Part shown: positions 24,385-33,430 of the stretch, in pieces
Layout of the letters: every line of letters starts with the position of its first letter
How positions within the stretch are numbered: the first letter of the stretch is position 1
NCBI GenBank assembly: GCA_036362985.1
Contig: JAYGXS010000003.1
Coordinates: forward strand, 37,591,719 to 37,655,718
Reading direction: 5' to 3'
DNA from: Ligula intestinalis
Taxonomy: Eukaryota; Platyhelminthes; Cestoda; Diphyllobothriidea; Diphyllobothriidae
Length of the DNA: 64,000 bases
Position numbers and translations under genes: made by a program
The notes under the pieces: generated by a model
The model's input: the letters and a program-made list of their open reading frames with translations, nothing else
Database searches by the model: none
What the model was told of the DNA's origin: nothing

Positions 24385-24445
24385 ATAATTATTTTATTAG
24401 CCTGAGCTTTCGGGCTCTTGCAGGAGCCCATATTCAGAGAAGGGT
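24385..24445 (-). ncRNA. Hammerhead-ribozyme-like fold, PLE copy 1 3' region
   Basis: Minus strand: CUGAAUA, a perfect 6-bp stem II (GGGCUC/GAGCCC) with loop CUGCAA, then GAAA, a short stem III AGC-UCAG-GCU and a UA cleavage-type dinucleotide. This is the order of a type I hammerhead. The core heptamer should be CUGANGA, and G8 is U here, so this copy is predicted inactive. Hammerhead motifs at PLE ends are a known feature of PLEs in general. Confidence 0.55.
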
Positions 24446-24689
24446 AAAGCAGCATCAAATGAGGTGGCTAGTTCTGGCGTGTGCACAAAACAGCCAAAAT
24501 TTGAACGGGTAAAAGAAAATCGATAATGGTGTGGTTTTGCCGTTGACTCGCTACTGTGGACTTTATCTGTATGTGCTAATGCGCGAGGTCGGCGTGATGA
24601 ATGGTAATATTTACAGAAATAAAATTGTCAACGAAAACAAGCAATAACCAGGAATGGTCAATCATAAATCATAGGGAAGGGGGGTGGGA

Positions 24690-25200
24690 CGGACGGACAG
24701 GACCGCCACTGCCGTGAGTCTGGAGATACCTGTGCAGGGCAACATATGAGGGTGTGGTTAGGAAACTAACGCACATTGGTGATTTTTCCGATGTTACACG
24801 CTATTCTTTTTAACCTTCTGATACATTTTTCTTTTTGGGCTCTCAACTATTTTTATTTGGCCTCCATCATGACCAAACAAGCAGTGTCTTTACCCGAATT
24901 CTGGCAGAACGCGCCGGAACTTTATTTTATTCGCATTGAGGCCACTTTTCACTCCGCTAAAATCACGTCGGGGTCACAAATGTGGTTAGAAAACTAACGC
25001 ACTATCGGAGTGAAGTGATAGCTAATCCTTAAACAATAGCCAAGACCAAAATCAACAGTACGAAAAGGTAGAATAAGGCAAGTGTGACGATATGTCTGAT
25101 ATTACGGAAAATAGATGCAACCTGACTAACGATATACTCGGGGATAAAATTCCAGCTGTGTTGTCAGTGCATTTAAAGTCCAATGAGAATCAAGAAAAAT
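24690..25200. other. Extra segment in PLE copy 1 3' region
   Basis: PLE copies 1 and 2 align on both sides of this stretch but not across it. Near its left end and internally it carries two copies of GTGGTTAG(A/G)AAACTAACGCAC (about 24755-24775 and 24982-25002), each a small hairpin (GTTAG loop CTAAC). Probably another insertion, but the boundaries are unproven. Confidence 0.45.
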
Positions 25201-25209
25201 GGGGGCAAG

Positions 25210-25416
25210 AATGTCAAAGGTCACAAATAGTCAGGGACCACCACAAGGGCGCCAGCTCGATACATCGGCTAACTGAGTTGTCATCAGACGCCCAGGCTTC
25301 AATAAGTTCTCGGCCCGTCTTGCTGCTTGCGTGGGCAATTATCCTCGCAGCTGCGAAGTTGAACTCGTGACCGGTCTCGTAGGTGTGGGCGGCCACTTGC
25401 AAAGATTCACCACTGT
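25210..25416 (-). pseudogene. PLE copy 1: GIY-YIG endonuclease, C-terminal part
   Basis: Continues the nuclease after the insertion: ESLQVAAHTYETGHEFNF, then IIAHASSKTGRELIEAWA and a stop soon after. The conserved H..ETGHEF and R-x-x-IEAW elements match PLE copy 2 at 29510-29600. Confidence 0.85.
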
Positions 25417-25906
25417 AGCGGGCCGGGGATGTCGAGGTTGGCACACACCTAAAGGATAAGAGACCTGAAGATAGCTCTGCATCGAAAACTCGGAGCTGGA
25501 TTGATGAGCATCACCCAAGCACACAAATATTAAGGCCGGAGTAGAAGGAAACGTGAATATATGCAGAGGAATCTACTAGTTATAAAGAATACGTACAGAG
25601 TAAGAAAATAATATGGGGATAGGGAACGGCGTTACCCAGATACAAGTCCCATCTGGAGTGGAGTGTGTTCTCTTATGTCTGATCAGTTACCAGTGGGGAA
25701 TACAGTGCTGTGGGCGACTGCAGGGGCGAGACGGGAATGCTGATATTGTGTGTGAGACTGCGATACGATTGACGACGACGGCGGTGGGAAGGGGGTCAGC
25801 GGCTGTGAGGGAAAAGGGCACCGGTTTCTTCACTGACACTCGATCACAGCATCTCCATCCGGAGTCCGCGCCAAAAGTGATGACCTTGGTGTATTTAAAC
25901 AATCAT
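25417..25906. mobile_element. ~490-bp repeat inserted inside the PLE endonuclease
   Basis: Collinear and near-identical by eye with 60062-60554, which has unrelated flanks. Homology starts at AGCGGGCC and ends at AACAATCATT in both copies. Joining the two flanks restores an uninterrupted PLE protein (QLND then ESLQVA, matching RLGDESSQVA in PLE copy 2), so the insertion is younger than the PLE. No long open frame, terminal inverted repeat or clear target duplication was found. It could be a solo LTR-like or SINE-like unit; the 25k copy can be read as starting TG and ending CA. Confidence 0.85.
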
Positions 25907-26252
25907 TTAGTTGAACAGCCGACTTGAGGTCGTGTATGCGCGAACCTAGCATGCGTCCAGTCTGTCCCGTGTAATTTACAGAACAGTTTAGACATGGTAT
26001 GCGATACACTAAACCTGACTGCTCACTGGGATTTAGTCGACCCTTGATCCTCATGACCCGGCTGCGCATTGTTGCCTTGGGACGATATGCGATTACAACG
26101 CCTATTCCCGCGGCTATACGCTCGGTCGCCTCCGACACGTCTTTGATACATGGCAACGTATGCCAAATCATAGGGGTTGGTTCTGTTTGGGTCCTCGGAG
26201 GGCGGGCACATAGGCATTGGCTTATGAAGGCTTTAGGATAGCCATTCTGCAT
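25907..26252 (-). pseudogene. PLE copy 1: GIY-YIG endonuclease, N-terminal part
   Basis: Encodes the pre-endonuclease linker (IWHTLPCIKDVSEATERIA) and the start of the nuclease: SGLVYRIPCLNCSVNYTGQT followed by GRMLGSRIHDLKSAVQLND. The GIY and YIG motifs appear as LVY and YTG, with the PLE-specific CxxC between them. Coding similarity stops abruptly after QLND at about 25907 where the inserted repeat begins, and resumes at 25416 with ESLQVAAHTYETGHEF. Confidence 0.85.
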
Positions 26253-26444
26253 AAACTGGTCACGCAGATGTCGGGCCTCACGTGCTCTTTCTGCCTAGTT
26301 AATGCAGTGAGTCTGGATTCTTTTGAACAGCGTTCTTCCACAGCTTCATTTGCGAACCACCGGATGGTTGCTGTGAAAACTAAGAAGCTGTGTGGTGTTA
26401 GATACCTTTCTGTAGACCCTCGTTTCTATGTTGCCGTTGGGAGC

Positions 26445-27345
26445 TTACATGACGAGAATGTCGAGGAAGGGTAGCTGCTGGTCCTTTTCTTCTTCCGGTG
26501 TGAATTGTATATCTAGGAAGATCGAGTTGAGAAGATCACAGAAACTCTGCAGTGTGTTCCTTTTGACGATAACGAACGTATCGTCAACGTAACGGCGCCA
26601 AAAGGTCGGGAGCTGTTGGGTGAGGGCAACCTTTTCCAGCTCTTGCAGGACCAATTCTGCTATTAACCCGGAGATTGGAGAGCCCATCGGAGTTCCCTTG
26701 ATTTGTTCATAAGTCGTTCCAGCAAAGGTGAAATAGGTCTTTTGGCAACATTCGAACAGTCTCATGAGGTGCTCGATTTTAAGTGGACTCTGGGTTTCAT
26801 CGTACAGCTCTTCAAGTTTCCTGCTTAAGATATTTCGTGCCAAACCCTGTGGAATGGATGTAAATAGTGCTGCACGTCAAAGGAAGCCATCATTTTGTCT
26901 GATTGAATCCTCCGGCAGTGGAGAGCTCTCAGGAATTCGGACGCTAAAAGGATTGAGATATCAGAGTTTTGCTGGATTAATTTTAATTTCGAGTGCATCC
27001 ATTTTGTTAAATTATAGGTGGAGCTGCCTTTTAGGGCAACGATTGGCCAAAATGGAATGTTTGGTTAATGGACCTTTGGTAAGCCATAGAAGCGAGCTAG
27101 GGCAGTATCTGTTGATTTCGTCAGATGCCGTTCGTTCTCAGTGGTCACATTCTGGCGTTTGAATTCTCCAAGTAATTTGTTTAAGTGGTTTGATACTGTT
27201 TTTGCCTCTGAGCTTTGTGCCTCTCTGTAGGATTCTCTGTCATCAAGCGGGGCTTTGGCTTTCTCGTCGTAGTCTTCGCGATTCATGACGACCATTGACC
27301 GTCCCTTATCCGCGAGCAGAAAAACTGCCAAACCTCGTAAGACTT
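26445..27345 (-). pseudogene. PLE copy 1: reverse transcriptase, broken
   Basis: Blocks in order: VFLLADKGRSMVVMNREDY (27331 onward), ARFYGLPKVH (near 27070), the motif A equivalent MMASFDVQ in another frame (about 26885), then LARNILSRKLEELYDE, KGTPMGSPISGLIAELVLQ (motif B) and FWRRYVDDTFV (motif C, catalytic YVDD) ending at LPFLDILVM. The order and the PMGSPISG/YVDDT pair are diagnostic of PLE reverse transcriptases. Frame changes between about 27065 and 26850 and a stop near 26445 break the frame. Confidence 0.88.
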
Positions 27346-27589
27346 AAATGAAATGTTCAAATCGGCCAAACATCCCTACTATTACCTTTATTAGCCACTG
27401 CACCCGATCCCACCTCCTGTCCTATTTTTGAGGTGCAAAAGAGTGCGATAGATACAACGCAAGTTGACAATCACCCTAAACGATTTATCACACGAGTCGC
27501 CGTCCTTGTGCCCACCATACTAAGGGTTACACGGGGAGCATCGTCGGTAGCTATGGGTGGACTGTCACTACAGGTCAGGGGTGTAGCGA
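27346..27589. other. Spacer between PLE copy 1 and R-family copy 3
   Basis: No gene or element recognised. Confidence 0.4.
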
Positions 27590-28035
27590 CTCCACTCCGC
27601 GGGGAGGCTTTCCGCAGAGGGTTGAGTGAGTTAAACTCCAGCAACTGCGATCTTCAGACCATGGTTGCTTAGTAGAGGAGAAGTCTTAGGAAGGCCAGAT
27701 AAGTAGAAACAGTATATTGTGTACACAGAGGAACGAAAAACAGATGGAAAGACAGTTATCTTGGAGAGCATACAACCGGCTAGGAGAGTCAGTCTAGTCC
27801 AAGTGCCAGTTTGATAGCAGTCAGACCAGTAGACAGAGCGAGAGAGAGCGTTCATTGGCTAGATCGGCCTGTGATGGGTTGGACAGCGTGTGGGTAGAAA
27901 TCGACGTGGGTGGCCGGTGTCTCGCGCGCCAGTAAGTTTGGTGGCCGCCACGACCTTGAGGTCTAGACGGATTGGGGTCACAACAGGAAGGCCAGGCGTT
28001 TGGCAGGCAACGACCACTACAGGCTTCCGTGTGAA
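27590..28035 (-). repeat. R-family interspersed repeat, copy 3
   Basis: Minus-oriented and collinear with copy 8 at 33005-33430. Shared blocks on the plus strand include GCGATCTTCAGACCATGGT, GTAGAAATCGACGTGGG and ACCTTGAGGTCTAG. The terminal AAACTC.AGCAACTGCGATCTTC corresponds to the end of the plus-oriented copy 6. Confidence 0.8.
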
Positions 28036-28084
28036 CACTCACTGCTGCCAACAAGTGGACATGTGCTGATGATTGCCTACCCCT

Positions 28085-28325
28085 GTTTGGCCAATCGCCT
28101 TCAAGGCTGACTCACACAGGACTTTAGTGTGATGGCTTCCAGGCTCACTCACTTCGGACTTGGTCGCAACACGGTCGGAACTCACTCTTCTGAGAGTCAA
28201 ATTTCTCCTATCTATTTTTCACTCCTTCTGTACAGAATAAAATATTCCTTCCACTCCTCCTCCAACTTCTCATCTTCTCTTATGGAACCGAGCCAGAAAA
28301 TCGCAGAGGCAAGGATTCCCTCTAC
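28085..28325 (+). repeat. R-family interspersed repeat, copy 4
   Basis: Contains TTTGGCCAATCGCCTTCAAG then GCTGACTCACACAG, shared with copy 10 at 39355, and ends GGAACCGAGCCAGAAAATCGCAG. It lies just right of minus-oriented copy 3, making an inverted pair. Confidence 0.75.
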
Positions 28326-28985
28326 TAAATCAACCCTCTACGATAGGGGTGCAGGGATGTGTGGGCGCGCACCTACTGATCCTACGGTCATGCCCGTTTT
28401 TTTAGTGCGAATGGATGACTGCTTTACAATGATACCCTGTGGAATGGTACATTACCGGCGAAGGCCGCACACTGGCACATTGAAAGGCGACGCCATTTAT
28501 GTCGATTTAAGAAAGGATAACCATGGTCATAGCGAGTGCAGTCAGTGAGCACTAGCACAAAACGCTATTCGCAAGTCTTCTATTAGAAAGGCAACCAGGG
28601 CTGCTGAGCATTTGCCTACTTGGCTTTTAATGCAGGAGAACAGAGTACCACGTTCATCTATTACAAAACACTTACTAGACAGTGGTCATTCGGTTGACAC
28701 TAACACATTTTTCCGCGTTCTTGTTCGAGCATGAACAAACCGGACCTTACGTTACATGGAAGCATCTTCATACGGCGGGAGAAACCCGACCTATGTAAGC
28801 AACTAGACCATGTAGTCAACCTTCAACTGCCGTGGTAAATACATAACACACCTTTATTTTGGTTAAATCCCCCCCATTTCTTTTGGTCCCAAGTTTAACA
28901 GTTGACATAACTTTTGGCCCCTTGCCACGTTGATACGACCTTGCTTTTATCGATTTAGTGTAAATTCAAATTGATGTAAAGGAAA
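28326..28985. other. Spacer without a gene
   Basis: No coding region or element core was recognised between R-family copy 4 and the PLE copy 2 3' end. Confidence 0.4.
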
Positions 28986-29009
28986 TGTATGGTCGATCAC
29001 TGGAGCAAC

Positions 29010-29065
29010 ATTTATTTTTTCCTGAGCTTTCGAGCTCTTACAAGAGCCCATCGTCAGAGGTGGAG
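29010..29065 (-). ncRNA. Hammerhead-ribozyme-like fold, PLE copy 2 3' region
   Basis: Minus strand: the core heptamer CUGACGA is intact (29057-29051), followed by a 6-bp stem II (GGGCUC/GAGCUC, one GU) with loop UUGUAA, then GAAA (29031-29028). Stem III is damaged: GC-UCAG-G runs into poly-A where the related copy has GCUA. The conserved order CUGANGA, stem II, GAAA marks this as a hammerhead relic. It lies about 315 nt downstream of the endonuclease stop. Confidence 0.6.
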
Positions 29066-29374
29066 AAACAGCAACAAATGTGGAAGCTACTTGGGGCGTG
29101 TGTACAATAACTAAAATTTTGAACGTGCAGAAACTCAATAATTGTGTTTGCTGCCGACTTGCCACTGAGGGCTGTGCTAGCCAGTGCCAGTAGGCAAGAT
29201 CGACAAGTTGTGTGGAAATATTTACAGAAATAGAATCGTCAACAAAACAAGTAATAGTTATGGTGGGAGGGATGGGCAATTAAAAAGTCATAGGAGAAGG
29301 GAAGGAGGATGAGAAGCGAGGGATTATGTAGGCTTGGGCGCCAAATGGCCACGTCAGCATCGAAAGTGGGATGA

Positions 29375-30042
29375 TTATGGAGGATTTTGGGCCAATTGAT
29401 TACGGCGGGCGTCTGGATGTGATCGTTTGCAATAGCATAAGGCCCTGTACGCTGGCGCTAATTTGACACATCTGTTGACCGAATTCTCATCCGTGGACCA
29501 GGCTTCGATAAATTCTCTGCTCGTCTTGTTTCCCGCGTGGGCGAATACCTTGACGGCAGCGAAGTTGAACTCATGGCCTGTTTCGTAGGTGTGAGTTGCA
29601 ACTTGTGATGATTCGTCGCCTAGTCGCACGGCCTGCTTGTGTTCATGTATACGCGATCCGAGCATGCGTTCCGTTTAACCTGTATAATTACAGGGACAGT
29701 TTAGGCATGGGATGCGATAGACTACACCAGATTGTTCATTCTGCGTAAGCCAGTCTTTTATTTTCGTCACTCTGCTGCGCATTGCAGCTTTGGGTCTGTG
29801 TGCAATTCCAACGCCTAGCCCCGCAGCGATGCGCTCAGTCGCTTCTGAGACGTCTTTTATGTATGGCAGAGCGTGCCATATCTTCGGTGGTTCTTCTGTT
29901 TGGGTCCTCCGGGGCCGAACGCATTCGTCAAATTGATGTGTTCTCTTAATATTTCGTTGTTCATGCACGGAGCGGAAGCAGCTGAAAAGCACTCTCGAAA
30001 TTTATTCACGCGAATAAATTCTGCTATTCTGTCTTGCTTCAA
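29375..30042 (-). pseudogene. PLE copy 2: linker and GIY-YIG endonuclease
   Basis: Linker text FRECFSAASAPCMNNEILRE and IWHALPYIKDVSEATERIA, then SGVVYRIPCLNCPCNYTG followed at once by an in-frame TAA, then TERMLGSRIHEHKQAVRLGD and ESSQVATHTYETGHEFNF, ending SREFIEAWSTDENSV and a stop. This copy shows the uninterrupted state of the site where the 490-bp repeat split copy 1. The nonsense codon within the YIG region inactivates it. Confidence 0.85.
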
Positions 30043-30044
30043 AT

Positions 30045-30812
30045 TATTACCAGGGAAAAAATGCTTTAAATGAGATCGTTTTATTTATAATCGTGCAGCA
30101 TACCTCTCAATATATTTTAGTCATGCCGGTATGTTGATATTTGAATGCATGTCTTCTTGGTCATCTGCAAAATCTCCACTCGGTAAAAATAGTTATTTAC
30201 GCGTGGGAATTTTTTACGTAGATTTTCGGTCACCTTAAAAATTCAAACATATATTTTATGGAACAAATGCATGATTATGTTTTTTATTGTGCTCATTTGG
30301 TAGCAAATCATATAATTTTCGAAGTTCATGCTCGAAGATAAGGTGTTATTATTTTTACCGACGAATTAATAGGTCACCTTCCATCCTTAAATATTTGGAG
30401 GTTAAAGTACTGTTTGGGGCAAACCATATTCGAACGGTGGGCTAGCTTGACACTGGACAAGGATTTTCCCATGTAAACGTTCCTCGACAAATGAGATCAA
30501 CGAAACTATTCTGCTTAGGCTGCATAAAACGCTAAGATTTCATTGCATTTCGTTTCGTCTACCAGTGTTGGCCCGTAAAAAAGCGATTCGTTTGCAATGA
30601 ACATCAAATACTGCCTACCACTTGGTACTTTGCATAACATACCACACACCATAGCCGAACTCGAAGCCCTCTGCGAGTGAGGATTTGCGGGATATATTCT
30701 ACGCCATGCCCCGAATGTTGTTAGTACCATAGGGGAAATGAAGACACTCGACTCTAGGCTCGTCAACAGCCGCAAAATAAGACAGAACGGGAGGAGTGAG
30801 TCTATCGCGTGT
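30045..30812. other. AT-rich DNA without a gene
   Basis: Nothing recognisable; short open frames only. Confidence 0.4.
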
Positions 30813-31150
30813 TGTTAAAACTAGTAAGGTTTAATCCTAATGGCTGCAATCTTCCAGGCCCGGTTCCTTACGAGCTAAGAGAAATCATGGGAAGGCCAGA
30901 GTAGAATGGAGAGTATATTCTGTACAGACGGAAAGGAGCTTTGACTGCTGGAGCACATGTCCGGCCGCGAAGTGGGCTGAGTCTGGAGTGTGGTCCAGCG
31001 GCAGTAATCTGGGTAGCCGCCTAAAGCTGTTTTTGTCTTGGTCAGCCTTTATGGTAATTAGTCAGACCACGACATAGCGTGTTAGTGAGTCACGACGGGA
31101 GAGACCAGGTGCGTGCGTTTGTGGTGACTCACTTCACATAGGCGAGCATG
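30813..31150 (-). repeat. R-family interspersed repeat, copy 5
   Basis: Minus orientation. Plus strand reads AAGGTTTAATCCTAATGGCTGC, ATCTTCCAGGCCCGGTTCCTTA and a TATATTCTGTACAGA block, matching copies 1 and 9. It is followed directly by plus-oriented copy 6, forming an inverted pair. Confidence 0.78.
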
Positions 31151-31159
31151 TCCACTGCT

Positions 31160-31548
31160 GGTAACGCGTACGTCCGCACTGGATGCGGCCTCTGCAACAA
31201 CCAATCACAGATCCGTACAGGCTCGTCTCTCCCGACGGCGAATAGGACGCATGCACGCCTTAATCTGTGCAGTCTGTCCGGCCAATAACCTTTGAGGCAA
31301 CCAGACAATGCCCGTTCTCGCTGTCGCTTGCATGCCTGCTGCTAAAACCGCATTTGGACTCGACTGGCTCTCCTGGCTGGTTGTATACTGTCTAAGTCAA
31401 ATCTCTGTCCATATATTCTTCTTTCCCTTGTGTACACAATATACTCTTCCCTCTACTCTGGCCTTTACCGACTTCTCTCCTGCACTAAGTAACCATGGTC
31501 TGAAGATCGCAGTTTCTGGGTTTAACTCACTTAACCCCCTGTGATATG
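31160..31548 (+). repeat. R-family interspersed repeat, copy 6
   Basis: Includes AACCAATCACAGATCCG, TGTACACAATATACTCTTCC, and the end block CCATGGTCTGAAGATCGCAG then GTTTAACTCACTTAA. The end block is the reverse complement of the starts of copies 3 and 8. Confidence 0.78.
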
Positions 31549-31554
31549 TTCGCC

Positions 31555-31680
31555 AGCAGTGAGGGTCGCGCGTCCGTTTGCGCATGGCCCAAGGCATGCG
31601 GGATATCTGTTTTGAGTGACCTCATTTGTGGCATCAAGAGTTAGGAGCGACCACTACAAGTCCCGCAACCAATCGGTAAG
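31555..31680 (+). repeat. Second repeat type, shared with 16455-16595
   Basis: Matches 16455-16595 in GTCCGTTTG, GAGTGACCTCAT and CGACCACTACA; again next to an R-family copy. Confidence 0.6.
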
Positions 31681-31724
31681 CATCCTTCCGAAAGTTTGAC
31701 CGTCAATTTCACGCGATGTCCACC

Positions 31725-32150
31725 GGGTGTGTAGTGGCCCTAGCAGCCACTTGGAACCCAAGATCGGATGGATAGCACCTTTGGCCTGCGCGCCTAATCC
31801 CGCCTGCGGTCAGGTGCTAAGTCCCGGCACCCCCTGTCCCTTCTCGCTCAATGGTCTGAGCCACTTACGAACACACCCAGTCTCGCCTTGCCAGCCTTGC
31901 GCCAAGGCAACCAATCACAGGCCGACCTTGCCAATGAATGCGCTCTGCCTCTGTCTTCTGGCCTACTTCCTGCTAAAACCTGACTTGGATTCCGCTCAGG
32001 TGCGTCGCGGCCGGCGACGCCGCCCTGTCCTCTGGGCCTCGCGGTCCTACGCCCTGCAAGACACGCCTTTCCAAGACTTTTCTCATCTCCTAAGGAACCG
32101 GGCCTCGACGATTATAGGTGTTAGGGTTAACTGACTTAGCCTTAACTCCT
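31725..32150 (+). repeat. R-family interspersed repeat, copy 7
   Basis: Contains AACCAATCACAGGCCGACCT and ends CTAAGGAACCGGGCCTCGAC, TGTTAGGGTTAACTGACTTA and GCCTTAACTCC, the R-family 3' terminus. The middle is more GC-rich than in other copies. Confidence 0.75.
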
Positions 32151-32534
32151 ATAGGTGTTTCACAGCCTTGCGGTGCACGAACGGTGATTTACGTGTGGAA
32201 CTGGTTCAAGTGCTAGAAGACTTGCGTTGCATCCATCACCACCTACTCTATCCTCCCACCCGCCGCCCAAGAAATCAGGATGCAGGATCAGACTAGGTGG
32301 CCGGAGCTCCCAGACTAAAGGCAACGGGGGGCTATTGTTTGAGTCCACACCTAGGCGTGCCATCAACGCCGCCTCTGTTCGACATTTTTTGGGAGCGCAA
32401 CCAGACTAACGTCTGCCATGCTCTGATCTGACGTCCATGTTGGGCCAGCGCAGTTACTACGCAGCCCAGTTAGGTGGCGCTGGACGGCCATTCACTAACG
32501 TTAATACTCCCGATTGAACCTGACAAGACAACGA

Positions 32535-32720
32535 GTCCGTGGTTCATTGGGTTAGAGCATTTGACTCCTGACTTACAGGTGGTGGGTTCGAACCTCGGGT
32601 GGTGGACGACCTGAGATTGGGTATGACTGGCTGCTAGTGGCTTACAAGCTAGAATTGGTCACTCCAGTGTGCCTTTCCTTTTTGTCGGCAGTGTTTATCT
32701 GCACAAAGCACTGTCTATAA
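32535..32720 (+). repeat. tRNA-derived SINE (73-nt tRNA-like head and body)
   Basis: The head at 32535-32607 is 73 nt: acceptor GTCCGTG pairs with GGTGGAC at most positions including GU pairs, the D-arm is GTTCATTGGGTTAGAGC, and the B-box is GGGTTCGAACCTC. The anticodon arm does not fold regularly. The body after it (GGTATGACTGGCTG, then CAGTGTGCCTTTCC and GTCGGCAGTGTT) resembles 37190-37270. Read as a SINE transcribed by RNA polymerase III. Confidence 0.65.
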
Positions 32721-33004
32721 AATTGATGTCCTCCTGATTGTTTTTTACTAGGCTTGCCTTTTTAGATGAGGGAGGAATGACATGCTCAGTTTATCACTGC
32801 GATCTATGCTTTACTTCCCAATTAATCAGAACGCAGATAAAAAGAGCGTATGCCATCACAGGTGGGAGCGGCTGATGAGCCGAACCATCAGTAGTTGTGT
32901 CAGGCATCTAAAGAATATCGATAAAACAAGTGTTTGGAGCCTTTAGTTAGTATCTGTATTGTCCGTGTGGTAAATCATTCAATGTTTTATGGCGCCGACG
33001 GCTT
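32721..33004. other. Spacer without a gene
   Basis: Nothing supported. Confidence 0.4.
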
Positions 33005-33430
33005 GTTGGCTGTTTAGTTTATCGCAGGGGGCTACGTAAGTTAAACCCAGGCAACTGCGATCTTCAGACCATGGTGACATAGTAGAGGAGAACTCGATAA
33101 AGGCCAAAGTGTTAGCAAGAGTATTTTGTGTACACAGATGAACGAGGAATAGATGGACGAAGTCTGACCTGAGAGAATAGGACCACCCAGGAGATTGGCC
33201 GGGTCCCAAGTGCCAGTTTGACAGCAGTCAGGCCAGTAGGCAGAGAGAGAACGTTCATTGGCTAGGTCGGCCTGTGATTAGTTGGACAGCGTGTGAGTAG
33301 AAATCGACGTGGGCAGCCTGTGTCTCGCATGCCAATAAGTCTGGCGGCAGCCAGGACCTTGAGGTCTAGGTGGGTTGAGGTCACGTCGGGAAAGCCAGGC
33401 GACGGGCAGGCAATGAATACTACACGTTAT
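33005..33430 (-). repeat. R-family interspersed repeat, copy 8
   Basis: Collinear with copy 3 (27590-28035) over most of its length, same orientation, and more similar to it than to the other copies. Confidence 0.8.

Larger units (their letters stand above)
24365..27345 (-). mobile_element. Degenerate Penelope-like retroelement (PLE copy 1), 5'-truncated and interrupted
   Basis: Read on the minus strand: reverse transcriptase (27345-26445), linker and GIY-YIG-type endonuclease (26252-25210), then a 3' region ending in a hammerhead-like fold near 24400. PLEs are retroelements that pair a telomerase-like reverse transcriptase with a GIY-YIG endonuclease. The endonuclease is split by a ~490-bp repeat at 25417-25906. 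A further stretch, 24690-25200, is absent from the otherwise collinear 3' region of PLE copy 2. Multiple frame changes make it inactive. The 5' end at about 27345 lies inside the conserved coding region, so the element is 5'-truncated. Confidence 0.85.
28986..30042 (-). mobile_element. Penelope-like retroelement (PLE copy 2), 5'-truncated
   Basis: Only the C-terminal half of a PLE remains: linker and GIY-YIG endonuclease (30042-29375) and a 3' region of about 380 nt that aligns with PLE copy 1 (24365-24690) and contains a hammerhead-like fold. The reverse transcriptase is missing. Sequence left of 28985 and right of about 30045 has no PLE similarity. Confidence 0.82.

Noticed and set aside
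24061..27338. The 16-mer AAAACTGCCAAACCTC occurs at both 24061 and about 27323
   Set aside because: A 16-mer match is plausible by chance in a 64-kb self-comparison, and the flanks do not align, so it is not taken as an element boundary.
32865..32900. CTGATGAG...CCGAAC string resembling a hammerhead core
   Set aside because: There is no room for stem II between the two motifs, GAAA is not present, and no PLE sequence is adjacent.
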